The position numbers were made by a program, and so were the translations under genes. A model generated the notes under the pieces. It did not search any database. It worked only from the letters and a program-made list of their open reading frames with translations, and was not told where the DNA came from. Shown here one piece after another: positions 14,004-22,696 of a DNA stretch of 23,604 bases. Location: assembly GCA_030603605.1 (NCBI GenBank), contig JAUVXN010000007.1, forward strand, positions 1 to 23,604, read 5' to 3'. The stretch comes from Dehalococcoidales bacterium (GTDB taxonomy: Bacteria > Chloroflexota > Dehalococcoidia > Dehalococcoidales > RBG-16-60-22). Each line of letters begins with the position of its first letter. Positions within the stretch are counted from its first letter, which is position 1.

Positions 14004-14586
14004 CTCGCATTTCCTTTCTGCCCTGGTTGAAGGCGGTAATATTGATTTGTCGGATGCTTGCTGGTATGCGGTGAGTGATTCCATCCTTCCAGACATGCAC
14101 CTTAAAAGGTAGGGAGAGTGAGGCACATCCCAGCATAAACATATTGAGCACCCTGACGTTACCAAGTTCTCCGGCACGGCGGGTGCCCTCTACAAAATAG
14201 GCGCGGTCGGTGCGCTGCTTCATGATGTTAATTATCTCCTCGTCACTGGGGTACCGCTCGCTGCCCAGACTGACCGACAGGGGGGGGAGCGCATGGTTAT
14301 TGACGATGGCTATGCCTCCCGGTCGCAGGTAATGGCTCCAGCGGGCTGCCTCCAGCTTTTCAAGGGCGAGCAGTATGTCAACCTCACCCTTCTTAATCAA
14401 GGGGGACCAGACCTGGGGGGCTATCCGCACATGACTGACGACACTACCCCCACGCTGGGCCATTCCTATGGTATCCGTTTTTTTGACGTCGTAGTCGGCG
14501 GCTATCGCCGCCTCTCCGATTATGTCGCTGGCCAGGATAACTCCCTGACCTCCTGCCCCGGTAATAAGCATGTCTAGTTTTTTCAC
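13990..14586 (-). CDS. iorB: Indolepyruvate:ferredoxin oxidoreductase beta subunit
   Basis: This is the gamma-domain-type partner of IorA, 198 residues, completing the oxygen-sensitive enzyme that converts aryl-pyruvates and CoA to aryl-acetyl-CoA and CO2 while reducing ferredoxin. The N-terminal TGAGGQGVILASDIIGEAA loop and KKTDTIGMAQRGGSVVSHVR are characteristic of 2-oxoacid oxidoreductase gamma/beta subunits. DILLALEKLEAARW follows. The start is GTG at 14586 in a four-base GTGA overlap with the iorA stop codon, with AGGGAG upstream inside iorA, so translation is coupled. Its 3' end overlaps the aminotransferase ribosome binding site and start. Confidence 0.93.
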   Translation of the reverse strand: MKKLDMLITGAGGQGVILASDIIGEAAIAADYDVKKTDTIGMAQRGGSVVSHVRIAPQVWSPLIKKGEVDILLALEKLEAARWSHYLRPGGIAIVNNHALPPLSVSLGSERYPSDEEIINIMKQRTDRAYFVEGTRRAGELGNVRVLNMFMLGCASLSLPFKVHVWKDGITHRIPASIRQINITAFNQGRKEMRDAHL

Positions 14587-16406
14587 TTTGCTCCCTTAGC
14601 TATAATCTTAGACTGCGGTTCTATTGCCTGCCGGGGACAAAGCTGCTGACAAATGGTGCAGGCGTCGCCCACACATAAAGCAGTGTCAATGTAAACCCGT
14701 TCATCATCACTTTGAATGGCTGGACATCCGAGCAGGAGGCAGATACCACACAGGTTACATCTCTCAGTATCAATAGCTCTGGGCTCAGAGCGTTTCGGCA
14801 TACGCACTGCGCAGGCACCACGGACGATAATAACGGAAAGTTCAGGACTATCCAGGGAATTCCTGACACTATTCCTTAGCGCCTTCATATTGAAGGCATC
14901 AACCACTTTGACATTACTGACCCCGATGCCCCGCACCAGTTGCTCCAGTTCTACTTTTTTGGTCTTTTTGCCCTGAGCCGAAATGCCGGTGCCGGGATGT
15001 TCCTGTTGACCGGTCATGGCAGTGGTGCCGTTATCCAGGATTATGAGCGTTATCTGCCCCTTGTTGTAAACAGCATTGACCACACCGGTGATGCCGGCAT
15101 GCAGGAAGGTAGAATCGCCGATGACGGCGACCACTTTATTTCTTACTCCGGCTTTCTCCATCCCTAAAGCCTGACCAATGCTGGCACCCATGCAGGCGCA
15201 GGTGTCCATAGCCAGGAGCGGGGGATAGGTACCCAGTGTGTAACAGCCAATATCGCCAGTTATAATTAACTTCGATTCCTTTGGTAGCTTACCTTTGGAT
15301 TTCGGCAATTTGGAGCGCTGCCCGATACTGCTGAGAACAAAGAATATACCGGTGTGTGGGCAACCCGGGCACAGTAGGGGAGGACGCCTGGGTAGCTCCG
15401 GGGGTGTCTCTAATTGCCGAGGTGAGGTCCCGGTTAACAATCCGGCGCTGCGGCTCCCTTCCTCAATAATATCCGGGTTTAACTCACCCAGTCTTGGGAT
15501 GAATTCCTTCCCGGTAACCTTTATTCCCATAGCCTGAATATTTTCCTGGAGAAATGGGTCAAGCTCCTCGATAACTATCAGACTGTCCACCTGCTCGGCA
15601 AAGCGGCGGAGCAAATTCTGGGGGAGGGGGTAGGTCATACCCAGCTTAAGAAAGGAAGCTCTGGGGAAAACCTCTCTGGCATACTGGTAAGCCACTCCGC
15701 TGGTCACCACGCCAAGTCGGCGCTCACCCCACAGTACTTGATTAAGAGGAAAGGTCTCGGCATAAGCCGCTAACTTTATCAGGCGTTCTTCTACTATTGG
15801 ATGCCTGAGACGGGCATAAACCGGCAGCATGACATATTTTTCCACATTACGCTGGAAACCCGGCTGACTGACTGGCGCAACTCGGCCGCGGGTCGCCTTC
15901 ACTACTGACTTGGAGTGGGAGATACGAGTCGTGGTGCGCACCAGCACCGGGGTATCAAACTTTTCGCTAATGTCAAAGGCATATGCCATCAGGTCATAAG
16001 CTTCTTGACTATCGCTGGGCTCCAGCATTGGCACTTTGGCGAATTTAGCATAGTGTCGGTTATCCTGCTCATTCTGTGAGCTGTGTGCTCCCGGGTCATC
16101 GGCACAGATTACCACCATCCCGGCGTTGATTCCGGTGGTTGCGGCAGCCATAAAGGGGTCGCTGGCTACGTTCAGCCCCACCTGTTTCATCGACACCAGA
16201 GAGCGGACTCCGGCATAAGCTGCCCCCAGCGCCACCTCCATAGCTACCTTCTCATTCGTTGACCATTCCGCATAGATATCGTCATAGCGAGCTATAGATT
16301 CAAGTATTTCGGTGCTCGGGGTTCCGGGATAAGCAGTGGCTACCTTTACGCCAGCATGGTAGGCTCCCAGGGCTAGAGCCTCATTCCCAGATAGTAGTTT
16401 CCTCAT
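14583..16406 (-). CDS. iorA: Indolepyruvate:ferredoxin oxidoreductase alpha subunit
   Basis: This is the large subunit (607 residues) of the thiamine diphosphate- and Fe-S-dependent enzyme that oxidatively decarboxylates aryl-pyruvates. It begins MRKLLSGNEALALGAYHAG, the usual start of IorA, followed by the pyrimidine-binding domain (AYPGTPSTEIL, STNEKVAMEVALGAAYAG). The TPP-binding half shows GDIGCYTLG, a cysteine-rich DTCACMGASIG, and GDSTFLHAGITG with the NGTTAMTGQQ loop. The C-terminus is a ferredoxin-like domain. Motif one, CNLCGICLLLGCP (Cys550, 553, 556, 561), is canonical; motif two has Cys578, 583, 586, 590, a Cx4C where Cx2C is usual. I chose the ATG at 16406, not the GTG at 16415, because a TATAAT ends at 16416 and transcription should start near 16409. 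Confidence 0.95.
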   Translation of the reverse strand: MRKLLSGNEALALGAYHAGVKVATAYPGTPSTEILESIARYDDIYAEWSTNEKVAMEVALGAAYAGVRSLVSMKQVGLNVASDPFMAAATTGINAGMVVICADDPGAHSSQNEQDNRHYAKFAKVPMLEPSDSQEAYDLMAYAFDISEKFDTPVLVRTTTRISHSKSVVKATRGRVAPVSQPGFQRNVEKYVMLPVYARLRHPIVEERLIKLAAYAETFPLNQVLWGERRLGVVTSGVAYQYAREVFPRASFLKLGMTYPLPQNLLRRFAEQVDSLIVIEELDPFLQENIQAMGIKVTGKEFIPRLGELNPDIIEEGSRSAGLLTGTSPRQLETPPELPRRPPLLCPGCPHTGIFFVLSSIGQRSKLPKSKGKLPKESKLIITGDIGCYTLGTYPPLLAMDTCACMGASIGQALGMEKAGVRNKVVAVIGDSTFLHAGITGVVNAVYNKGQITLIILDNGTTAMTGQQEHPGTGISAQGKKTKKVELEQLVRGIGVSNVKVVDAFNMKALRNSVRNSLDSPELSVIIVRGACAVRMPKRSEPRAIDTERCNLCGICLLLGCPAIQSDDERVYIDTALCVGDACTICQQLCPRQAIEPQSKIIAKGAK

Positions 16407-16415
16407 TTTCGCCAC

Positions 16416-16444
16416 ATTATACCATAACTTGCCTGTCAGCCAAA
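16416..16444 (-). promoter_or_regulatory. Extended -10 promoter of the ior operon, likely leaderless
   Basis: On the minus strand TTTGGC (16444-16439), a 17-base spacer and TATAAT (16421-16416) are preceded by the extended -10 element TGG directly upstream of the hexamer. The expected start near 16409 leaves about three bases before the iorA ATG at 16406, with no room for a ribosome binding site. Confidence 0.6.
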
Positions 16445-16529
16445 CACAGATAGAACGGGGAACGGGCTTGCAAATATCCTAATAGAGGGGGTTAGGGGGA
16501 TAGGTTGCTAAAGGTCTCTTATACCCATA

Positions 16530-16558
16530 TTGACAAACAGGTAAGCTATACCTACATA
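16530..16558 (+). promoter_or_regulatory. Promoter of the GYD-domain gene with spacer inverted repeat
   Basis: TTGACA at 16530-16535 and TACATA at 16553-16558 are 17 bases apart. The spacer contains AGGTA-AGCTA-TACCT (16539-16553), a 5-bp inverted repeat that could be an operator. The start would fall near 16565, about 28 bases before the ATG. Confidence 0.45.
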
Positions 16559-16592
16559 ATAGGTTGAAGATTCTGACCAAGAGGAGGTAGTG

Positions 16593-16895
16593 ATGGCTAT
16601 CTATCTTATGCTCACCACCCTCACTGACGAGGGGAGGAAAGCCCTTCAAGAAGACCCGGAGATGATCAGGGAAATCAATAAAGAAGTGGAGCATATGGGG
16701 GTCAAAATCCTGGACCAGTATGCTGTCTTGGGTCAGTATGATTTCGTCAATATACTGGAAGCTTCCGGCAATGAAGCTATGGTCAAGCTGGCAACAAAAT
16801 TGAGTGCCAAAGGAAATTTTCAAACTCTGACCCTAGCTGCAATCACTATTGATGCTCTCATTGAGACCCTGAAGCAGAAGGAAACTCCATGGTAG
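16593..16895 (+). CDS. GYD-domain protein
   Basis: This is a 100-residue protein of the GYD family (small ferredoxin-fold, dimeric alpha/beta barrel-like proteins of unknown role). It contains the defining GQYDFVNILEA block near residues 47-57, preceded by VEHMGVKILDQYAVL and followed by a helix and a strand (NFQTLTLAAITIDALIETL). There is no signal or membrane segment. GGAGG at 16583-16587 is five bases before the ATG at 16593, which favours it over the GTG one codon earlier. It is divergently transcribed from iorA across 186 bases and has its own promoter. No catalytic residues can be assigned. Confidence 0.85.
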   Translation: MAIYLMLTTLTDEGRKALQEDPEMIREINKEVEHMGVKILDQYAVLGQYDFVNILEASGNEAMVKLATKLSAKGNFQTLTLAAITIDALIETLKQKETPW

Positions 16896-17057
16896 TTCAT
16901 TTTGCCTCTTGCTCTCCACTGTGGTTGCAGGCGGAATGAGCCAGCAGATTGAGTTCTCCTTGGTCGAAAAGCCCAGGGTCCAGAATATTTGACATACCAA
17001 CAACCTAGAAGAGAACAGGCAAAGTTAGATTTCTACTTGAGGAGTATGTAGCGAGTT

Positions 17058-18041
17058 ATGAAAAAGCGGGTATTTTCTGGCATTCAGCCGACAGGCGATA
17101 TTCACATTGGAAACTATCTGGGTGCGATTCAGCATTGGGTAGCTTCGCAAAGTGAACTTGATAGCATCTTTTGTATTGTTGACCTGCATGCCATCACTGT
17201 TCCCCAGGACTCTAAGACCCTGAAGTCAGAGATACGTGAAGTGGCTGGTCTGCTCTTTGCTGCTGGCATAGACCCCAAGCTATCTAAGGTCTTTGTCCAA
17301 TCCCACATAAGTGCTCATGCAGAACTGACCTGGATTCTCAATTGCTTTATCCCTATCGGCTGGATGAAACGTATGACGCAGTTTAAGGAGAAATCACAGG
17401 AGCAGAAAGAACAGGTTAGCACCGGACTTTTTGATTATCCGGCACTGATGGCGGCTGATATTCTGCTTTATGGGACTGACCTGGTGCCGGTTGGTGAAGA
17501 CCAGAAACAACATGTGGAGCTGGCGCGGGATGTTGCCCAGCGATTCAACTCAATCTATGGCGAGACTTTTGTAGTACCGGAGGTGGTAATACCTGAGACA
17601 GGCGCACGTATCATGGGATTGGAAGACCCGACGAAGAAAATGAGCAAGAGTGAGGCGGGGCAGGGTCATATAATTTATTTGCTTGATTCACCGGACGACA
17701 TCCGTGCCAAAATCATGAGAGCAACTACGGACTCGCTGCGTGAGATTCGTTTTGATGAGAGTCGTCCTGGAATTTGCAACCTGCTGGTCATCTATGAACT
17801 TTTCACCAGGCTTGGCAGGAAGGAGATTGAGGAGCGGTTTGAAGGAAAAGGATACGTTGATTTGAAGCGGGAACTGGCAGAGGTAGTCGTCGAAAACCTG
17901 AGCCCTTTGCAGTCTCGTTATAGGGAATTGACCGCCGACCCTACCTACATTGACTCTTTGCTGACCGAAGGGGCAGCTAGAATTCGGCCCATCGCCGAAA
18001 AAACTTTGACTACCGTTAAAGAAAGGGTAGGGCTTGGTTGA
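17058..18041 (+). CDS. trpS: Tryptophanyl-tRNA synthetase
   Basis: This class I aminoacyl-tRNA synthetase (327 residues, the usual bacterial length) charges tRNA-Trp. The HIGH-type motif is HIGN at 16-19 in PTGDIHIGNYLG, and KMSKS is at 194-198. GEDQKQHVELARD (146-158) and the FDYPALMAADILLY helix are typical of TrpS. GAGGAG is found about 13 bases before the ATG, rather far. The 162-base upstream gap has no T-box sequence that I can recognise; it holds a TTGACA with no clear -10 partner. The gene converges with rtcB with only six bases between stop codons. Confidence 0.97.
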   Translation: MKKRVFSGIQPTGDIHIGNYLGAIQHWVASQSELDSIFCIVDLHAITVPQDSKTLKSEIREVAGLLFAAGIDPKLSKVFVQSHISAHAELTWILNCFIPIGWMKRMTQFKEKSQEQKEQVSTGLFDYPALMAADILLYGTDLVPVGEDQKQHVELARDVAQRFNSIYGETFVVPEVVIPETGARIMGLEDPTKKMSKSEAGQGHIIYLLDSPDDIRAKIMRATTDSLREIRFDESRPGICNLLVIYELFTRLGRKEIEERFEGKGYVDLKRELAEVVVENLSPLQSRYRELTADPTYIDSLLTEGAARIRPIAEKTLTTVKERVGLG

Positions 18042-18047
18042 TAGACT

Positions 18048-19505
18048 TCATCCTTTGATTACCCCGATGGGTTTTGTTCTGGCAACAATCTTTGAGATGC
18101 CGGCGCGGTGAGTAACTTCGACTACAGAGGTTACATCTTTATAGGCTTCGGAAGCCTCCTCGGCAAGTCCGGGGAGACTACCGGTGCGGACGGTTATGCC
18201 GCGGGCTTGCAGTGACTCAAGCACATCTCTCCCCCTGAGATGTTTTTTAGCCGCAGTTCGACTCTGAATCCTGCCGGCGCCATGGCAGGTAGAGCCGAAG
18301 GTTTCTTTCATTGCCTGCTCTGTGCCTACCAGCACATAGGAAACCCGCCCCATGTCCCCGGGGATGAGCACCGGCTGTCCTATCCGGGAGTATTTCTGTG
18401 GTACATCGGGGTGACCGGCGGGGAAAGCTCTGGTAGCGCCCTTGCGATGAACACAAAGCTCCTGCTTTTGACCACTTACTTCGTGCTCTTCTATCTTGGC
18501 GATATTGTGGGTTACATCATAGATAAGCTCCAGTCCGGCTGCCGCTTCACTTTTGCCCAGTACCTGGCAGAAGGACTGCCTGACCCAGTGGGTAATGCAC
18601 TGGCGGTTGGCCCAGGCATAGTTGGCGGCACACCACATTGCGGAAAGGTAGGCTTGACCTTCCGGAGACTTTATGGGAGCGCAGGCAAGCTGGCGGTCAG
18701 GTAGCTCAATACCATATTTCGCCATTGCCCTCACCATTTCCTTAATGTAGTCGTCGGCTACCTGGTGTCCCAATCCGCGGGAACCGCAATGTACGTAGAG
18801 CATTACCTGCCCTATCTGGTTTATACCCATTTCATTGGCGATGTCCGGCTCATATATTTTGTCTACTGTAGCTACCTCGAGAAAATGATTTCCGGAGCCT
18901 AGCGTCCCCAGCTGGGGTGTGCCTCGTTCCTTTGCCCGGCTGCTTACCCTGGCAGGGTCTGCCCCGGTCATCTCGCCTCTTTCCTCAGTAGCCTCCAGGT
19001 CCTCGGGTCGACCATATCCCTTCGCTACCGCCCAGCGCGAGCCCTTGACCAGTACCTCGTTGATTTCTCCAGACCGCAGCCTTATTTTACCCTTCGAGCC
19101 CACGCCTGAAGGGACATTGTTATAAAGAGCATCCATGAGTTCTTTTATCCTGGGGCTGACCTCCTCCCGGGTCAGGTTGGTGCGCAGAAGACGAACTCCA
19201 CAGTTAATATCAAAGCCGACTCCACCCGGGGAAACCACGCCATCATCTGTTTTCATTGCGGCGACTCCCCCTATCGGGAACCCGTAACCCCAGTGGATAT
19301 CAGGCATGGCCAGGGAATAGTCCACTATTCCGGGCAGAAAGGCTACATTGGCTACCTGCTCCAGAGCCTGCTCCTTCAGGAGATGCTTCAGCATCTCCTC
19401 GTCAGCATAAATTAGCCCCGGTACGCGCATGCCTCGCTTGTAACTCTTGGGTATTCGCCAGCGGTATTCGTCTATCTTCTCCAGAGGTCCATTCCCCTGA
19501 GTCAT
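18048..19505 (-). CDS. rtcB: RtcB RNA-splicing ligase
   Basis: This is a GTP- and manganese-dependent ligase that joins RNA 2',3'-cyclic phosphate or 3'-phosphate ends to 5'-hydroxyl ends (tRNA splicing in archaea, RNA repair in bacteria). All expected active-site residues are present over 485 residues: Asp99 and Cys102 in GFDINCG, His207 in GSGNHF, His239 in VHCGSRG, His333 in VTHN, and the guanylated His408 in CHGAGR. The length is close to the archaeal enzyme and longer than E. coli RtcB. GGAGGTGA lies a few bases before the ATG and overlaps the archease stop codon. The two genes are therefore coupled, which fits archease acting as RtcB's activator. No intein was seen. Confidence 0.96.
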   Translation of the reverse strand: MTQGNGPLEKIDEYRWRIPKSYKRGMRVPGLIYADEEMLKHLLKEQALEQVANVAFLPGIVDYSLAMPDIHWGYGFPIGGVAAMKTDDGVVSPGGVGFDINCGVRLLRTNLTREEVSPRIKELMDALYNNVPSGVGSKGKIRLRSGEINEVLVKGSRWAVAKGYGRPEDLEATEERGEMTGADPARVSSRAKERGTPQLGTLGSGNHFLEVATVDKIYEPDIANEMGINQIGQVMLYVHCGSRGLGHQVADDYIKEMVRAMAKYGIELPDRQLACAPIKSPEGQAYLSAMWCAANYAWANRQCITHWVRQSFCQVLGKSEAAAGLELIYDVTHNIAKIEEHEVSGQKQELCVHRKGATRAFPAGHPDVPQKYSRIGQPVLIPGDMGRVSYVLVGTEQAMKETFGSTCHGAGRIQSRTAAKKHLRGRDVLESLQARGITVRTGSLPGLAEEASEAYKDVTSVVEVTHRAGISKIVARTKPIGVIKG

Positions 19506-19516
19506 ATCCTCACCTC

Positions 19517-19927
19517 CTAAACATCAAAGATAACCCGGACTTGATTTTTCCCCTTGTCAACTTTAAGCATGTGATAGGTGGCTGACTTGACCCCTGTCTT
19601 TAACTGATGGCGGGAAGGGTCGTATTTTTCGCCATAGCATATTGCCTTTAGTCCACGCCCATCAAAGTCTCTTATATCGAATCTCTTGAGTAGAAGCATA
19701 TCTACATCGAAAAGATAGATGAGGCGGTTAAGCCATTCAAAAAGCAAAGCCTCCGAGTCCTCTTCGCTGAGCTCTAACTGGCGAGACTCAATTTCTTTCA
19801 CCGTCTTGAGTTCGGCAATTATGGAGAATAGGCCGTAGGCAGCGTTAGCGAACGCCTCCGCCAAAGTCCCGCCATAGGCAATCAGCCCCACATCAGCGGT
19901 ATGCTCGATTAGCTGAAATCTTTTCAC
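19517..19927 (-). CDS. Archease, RtcB cofactor protein
   Basis: Archease proteins accelerate RtcB guanylylation and help it use varied nucleotides and metals. The 136 residues begin with EHTADVG (8-14), which includes the conserved metal-ligand Asp12, and end VRVIFDV with another acidic residue near the C-terminus, as in characterised archeases. The block GVKSATYHMLKVDKG near residues 112-126 is also diagnostic. Translation appears to start at GTG 19927; AGAGGG lies 13-14 bases upstream, a loose fit. It is the first gene of the archease-rtcB pair, with 11 bases between them. Two TATAAT-like boxes occur upstream on the minus strand (19955-19960 and 19976-19981). Confidence 0.92.
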   Translation of the reverse strand: MKRFQLIEHTADVGLIAYGGTLAEAFANAAYGLFSIIAELKTVKEIESRQLELSEEDSEALLFEWLNRLIYLFDVDMLLLKRFDIRDFDGRGLKAICYGEKYDPSRHQLKTGVKSATYHMLKVDKGKNQVRVIFDV

Positions 19928-20130
19928 TTTCGTCAGTCAATCCCTCTTTATTCAATTATAGAGGTTTTTAAGAAGATTATAAAATCAGAAATTTTGGAAT
20001 GTTTATCAACTTACCCTCTTTTTGGTTTTTATTATAATAAAAATCTCAGATACTTGGCAGGCTTGATTTAACCTTTAATCCAATGTATCATTTATTTCGG
20101 TGCATAGTTTACTAATTTAAGGAGTAGACG
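19928..20130. promoter_or_regulatory. AT-rich divergent promoter region between archease and ahcY
   Basis: Minus-strand TATAAT boxes at 19955-19960 and 19976-19981 can serve archease. On the plus strand TATAAT at 20033-20038, with TTACCC at 20011-20016 (16-base spacer), can serve ahcY and give a leader of about 86 bases. I see no SAH or SAM riboswitch consensus in that leader. Confidence 0.4.
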
Positions 20131-21396
20131 GTGACTTTACATAAACAGTTTGAAATTAAAGACCCATCACTAGCTGGAGTCGGCAAGCAGCGAATAGAGT
20201 GGGCTTACCGAGAGATGCCAGTGGTAAAGTTAATCAGGGAAAGGTTCACTAGTGAGAAGCCGCTGAAAGGCGTTCGTATTTCGGCTTGCCTTCACATTAC
20301 TACCGAAACAGCAAATCTGGCGCTAACTCTGAAAGAGGCAGGAGCTGATATAATTCTATGCGCGTCTAACCCGCTCAGCACCCAGGATGATGTGGCTGCT
20401 GCGCTGGTAGATGATGGTATTCCCACGAACGCCATCAAAGGAGAGAATGAGGCAACATATTATAAGCACATTAATACCGCTCTGGATAATAAACCTCAGC
20501 TTACCGTGGATGATGGTGCTGACCTGGTTACCACTCTTCACACTAAGCGAAGCGACCTGATTGACAATGTCATCGGTGGCACCGAGGAAACCACCACCGG
20601 GGTTGTTCGGCTACGCAGCCTGGAGAAAGCAGGGAAGTTAAGGTATCCATTAATTGCGGTAAATGATGCTCAGACCAAGTATTTGTTTGATAATCGCTAT
20701 GGTACCGGGCAAAGTACCATAGATGGCATTACCCGTGCCACTAATATTTTGTGGGCAGGTAAAAAGGTGGTGATTTGCGGCTATGGCTGGTGCGGACATG
20801 GTATCGCCCTCAGAGCCAGCGGGCTGGGTTCCCAGGTGATTATAGCCGAGGTAGAACCAGTCCGAGCCCTGGAGGCGGTTATGGATGGCTATCAGGTCAT
20901 GCCACTACTGGAAGCTGCTAGGGTGGGCGATATTTTTGTTACTACCACTGGCGATAAGAATGTCATTGATAAAGTCCATTTTCAGGCGATGAAGGACGGG
21001 GCTATTCTGGCTAACAGCGGACATTTTAACGTGGAAATCAATATTCCGGCTTTGGAAAATCTGGCTCATAGTAAACGATGCATACGGACCTTCGTTGATG
21101 AATACACCTTGGGTGATGGTCGCCACTTGTATCTGCTAGGCGAGGGGAGATTGATCAATCTGGCTGCGGCTGAAGGACACCCTGCCAGTGTTATGGATAT
21201 GAGTTTTGCTAACCAGGCCTTATGTCTGGAATATTTGGCAAAAAACAGAGGAAGGCTCGAGTCCAGAGTCTACCCCGTGCCTGAAGAAATTGACAAACAG
21301 GTGGCTCGGTTAAAACTTCAGGCTATGGGCATTGAGATTGATAGTTTAACACCAGAGCAGAGGAACTACATAACCAGTTGGGAGGAGGGGACATAG
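20131..21396 (+). CDS. ahcY: S-adenosyl-L-homocysteine hydrolase
   Basis: This NAD-dependent enzyme cleaves S-adenosylhomocysteine to adenosine and homocysteine, and so removes the methyltransferase inhibitor. The 421 residues represent the short form found in archaea and many bacteria. Motifs are HITTETANL (55-63), the catalytic block [18 protein letters not shown] (178-195), the NAD-binding GYGWCGHG (217-224, where GYGWCGKG is common), [10 protein letters not shown], and the C-terminal [16 protein letters not shown] that replaces the KPDHYRY ending of the eukaryotic type. The start is GTG with AAGGAG seven to eight bases upstream. metK follows 34 bases later in the same direction, so the two form a methionine-cycle unit. 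Confidence 0.96.
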   Translation: MTLHKQFEIKDPSLAGVGKQRIEWAYREMPVVKLIRERFTSEKPLKGVRISACLHITTETANLALTLKEAGADIILCASNPLSTQDDVAAALVDDGIPTNAIKGENEATYYKHINTALDNKPQLTVDDGADLVTTLHTKRSDLIDNVIGGTEETTTGVVRLRSLEKAGKLRYPLIAVNDAQTKYLFDNRYGTGQSTIDGITRATNILWAGKKVVICGYGWCGHGIALRASGLGSQVIIAEVEPVRALEAVMDGYQVMPLLEAARVGDIFVTTTGDKNVIDKVHFQAMKDGAILANSGHFNVEINIPALENLAHSKRCIRTFVDEYTLGDGRHLYLLGEGRLINLAAAEGHPASVMDMSFANQALCLEYLAKNRGRLESRVYPVPEEIDKQVARLKLQAMGIEIDSLTPEQRNYITSWEEGT

Positions 21397-21430
21397 GCAG
21401 TTTAATAGCTTCATGTAAACGGAGGAAAAG

Positions 21431-22642
21431 ATGACTAATAGTTTTGCCAGCTCAGCTAACTATATGCTGACCTCTGAGTCGGTCACTGAGGGACATCCTG
21501 ACAAGCTATGTGACCAGATATCGGATGCCATTCTTGACACCATCCTGAGTAAGGACCCGTATGGCAGGGTAGCCTGTGAGACGGCCGTAACCAATGGCTT
21601 GGTGATTGTTATGGGTGAGATTACTACCGATTGCTATGTTGAAATCCCCCATGTAGTGCGGGAGGTAGTCCGCGATGTAGGCTATACTCATCCCGAATAT
21701 GGCTTTGAGTACCAATCTTGCGGGGTGATGGTTTCTATTAATGAGCAATCCAGAGACATTGACATGGGAGTAAGTAAATCGCTGGAGGCTAAGACAGGTG
21801 CAGGGGTTAGTGACTTGGATAAAATTGGGGCTGGCGACCAGGGAATGATGGTTGGTTTTGCCTGTAGCGAGACGCCCGAGCTTATGCCCATGCCTATTTC
21901 TCTGGCACACAAGCTGTGTCGGCGTCTGGCTCAGGTCAGAAAGGATGCAACTCTACCTTACCTCCGACCTGACGGCAAATCGCAGGTAACCGTGGAATAT
22001 GGTAACGGTGTTCCCCGGCGCATAGACAGTGTGGTCATAGGTGCTCAGCATGATGATAATGTCAGCCGTGATAAGATTGAGAAAGACGTCATTGAGCAGG
22101 TAATCAAGGTGGTCATACCATCCTCACTGCTAGATGACAATACCAAGTTTTATGTTAATGCTACCGGGCGTTTTGTCATTGGCGGGCCGGTATCAGATAC
22201 CGGTTTCACCGGGCGAAAGATTCTGGTTGACACCTATGGTGGTGTTGCCCGGCACGGCGGTGGTTGCTTCTCGGGTAAAGACCCGACCAAGGTTGACCGC
22301 TCGGCGGCTTATGCGGCTCGCTATATAGCTAAAAATATTGTGGCGGCTGGACTGGCTGAGCGCATAGAACTCCAGATTTCATATGTTATTGGCGTCGCTC
22401 ACCCGCTATCTGTCTCTATTGAGACCTTCGGCACTGCCAGGGTTGACCAGGAGGTCCTGCTTGACCTGGTTAATAAGCACTTTGACCTGAGGCCGGGAGC
22501 CATTATACGGGATTTAGACCTGCGCCGTCCCATATATAGGCAGACGGCTGCCTATGGGCACTTTGGTCGGGATGACCTTGACCTCCCCTGGGAAAAGACT
22601 GACAAAGCCGAAATCCTGAAAAAAGAGGCGCTGGGGAAGTAG
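21431..22642 (+). CDS. metK: S-adenosylmethionine synthetase
   Basis: This enzyme makes S-adenosylmethionine from ATP and methionine in the cytoplasm as a tetramer. The 403 residues show [20 protein letters not shown] (16-35) with the ATP-contacting His22, [12 protein letters not shown] (133-144), and [19 protein letters not shown] (276-294). The last motif has Cys279, where most bacterial enzymes have Ala. [13 protein letters not shown] near the C-terminus is usual. GGAGG is positioned before the ATG. Pairing with ahcY suggests coordinated supply and recycling of methyl-donor metabolites. Confidence 0.97.
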   Translation: MTNSFASSANYMLTSESVTEGHPDKLCDQISDAILDTILSKDPYGRVACETAVTNGLVIVMGEITTDCYVEIPHVVREVVRDVGYTHPEYGFEYQSCGVMVSINEQSRDIDMGVSKSLEAKTGAGVSDLDKIGAGDQGMMVGFACSETPELMPMPISLAHKLCRRLAQVRKDATLPYLRPDGKSQVTVEYGNGVPRRIDSVVIGAQHDDNVSRDKIEKDVIEQVIKVVIPSSLLDDNTKFYVNATGRFVIGGPVSDTGFTGRKILVDTYGGVARHGGGCFSGKDPTKVDRSAAYAARYIAKNIVAAGLAERIELQISYVIGVAHPLSVSIETFGTARVDQEVLLDLVNKHFDLRPGAIIRDLDLRRPIYRQTAAYGHFGRDDLDLPWEKTDKAEILKKEALGK

Positions 22643-22696
22643 AAATATTATGCATAAAGTCTATACCCATATAAATGTACTCCTAAGGAGGACATG

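Noticed and set aside
14004..14177. 58-codon N-terminal extension of the aminotransferase
   Set aside because: It overlaps iorB coding sequence, has no family similarity, and a good ribosome binding site precedes the ATG at 14003.
16407..16415. GTG start for iorA at 16415
   Set aside because: It lies one base after the TATAAT box, upstream of the expected transcription start, and IorA proteins normally begin at the MRKLLSGNEA position.
16470..16505. G-rich stretch (GAGGGGGTTAGGGGGATAGG) near the iorA/GYD intergenic region
   Set aside because: It somewhat resembles the G-rich repeat tract at 23310-23330 and could form a G-quadruplex, but the runs are too few and uneven to claim it.
16896..17057. 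Possible tryptophan T-box leader before trpS
   Set aside because: I found no T-box sequence (AGGGUGGNACCGCG-like) and no terminator hairpin in these 162 bases.
20039..20130. Possible SAH or SAM riboswitch before ahcY-metK
   Set aside because: The sequence is AT-rich and lacks the conserved core elements of the known classes; only a promoter and ribosome binding site can be supported.
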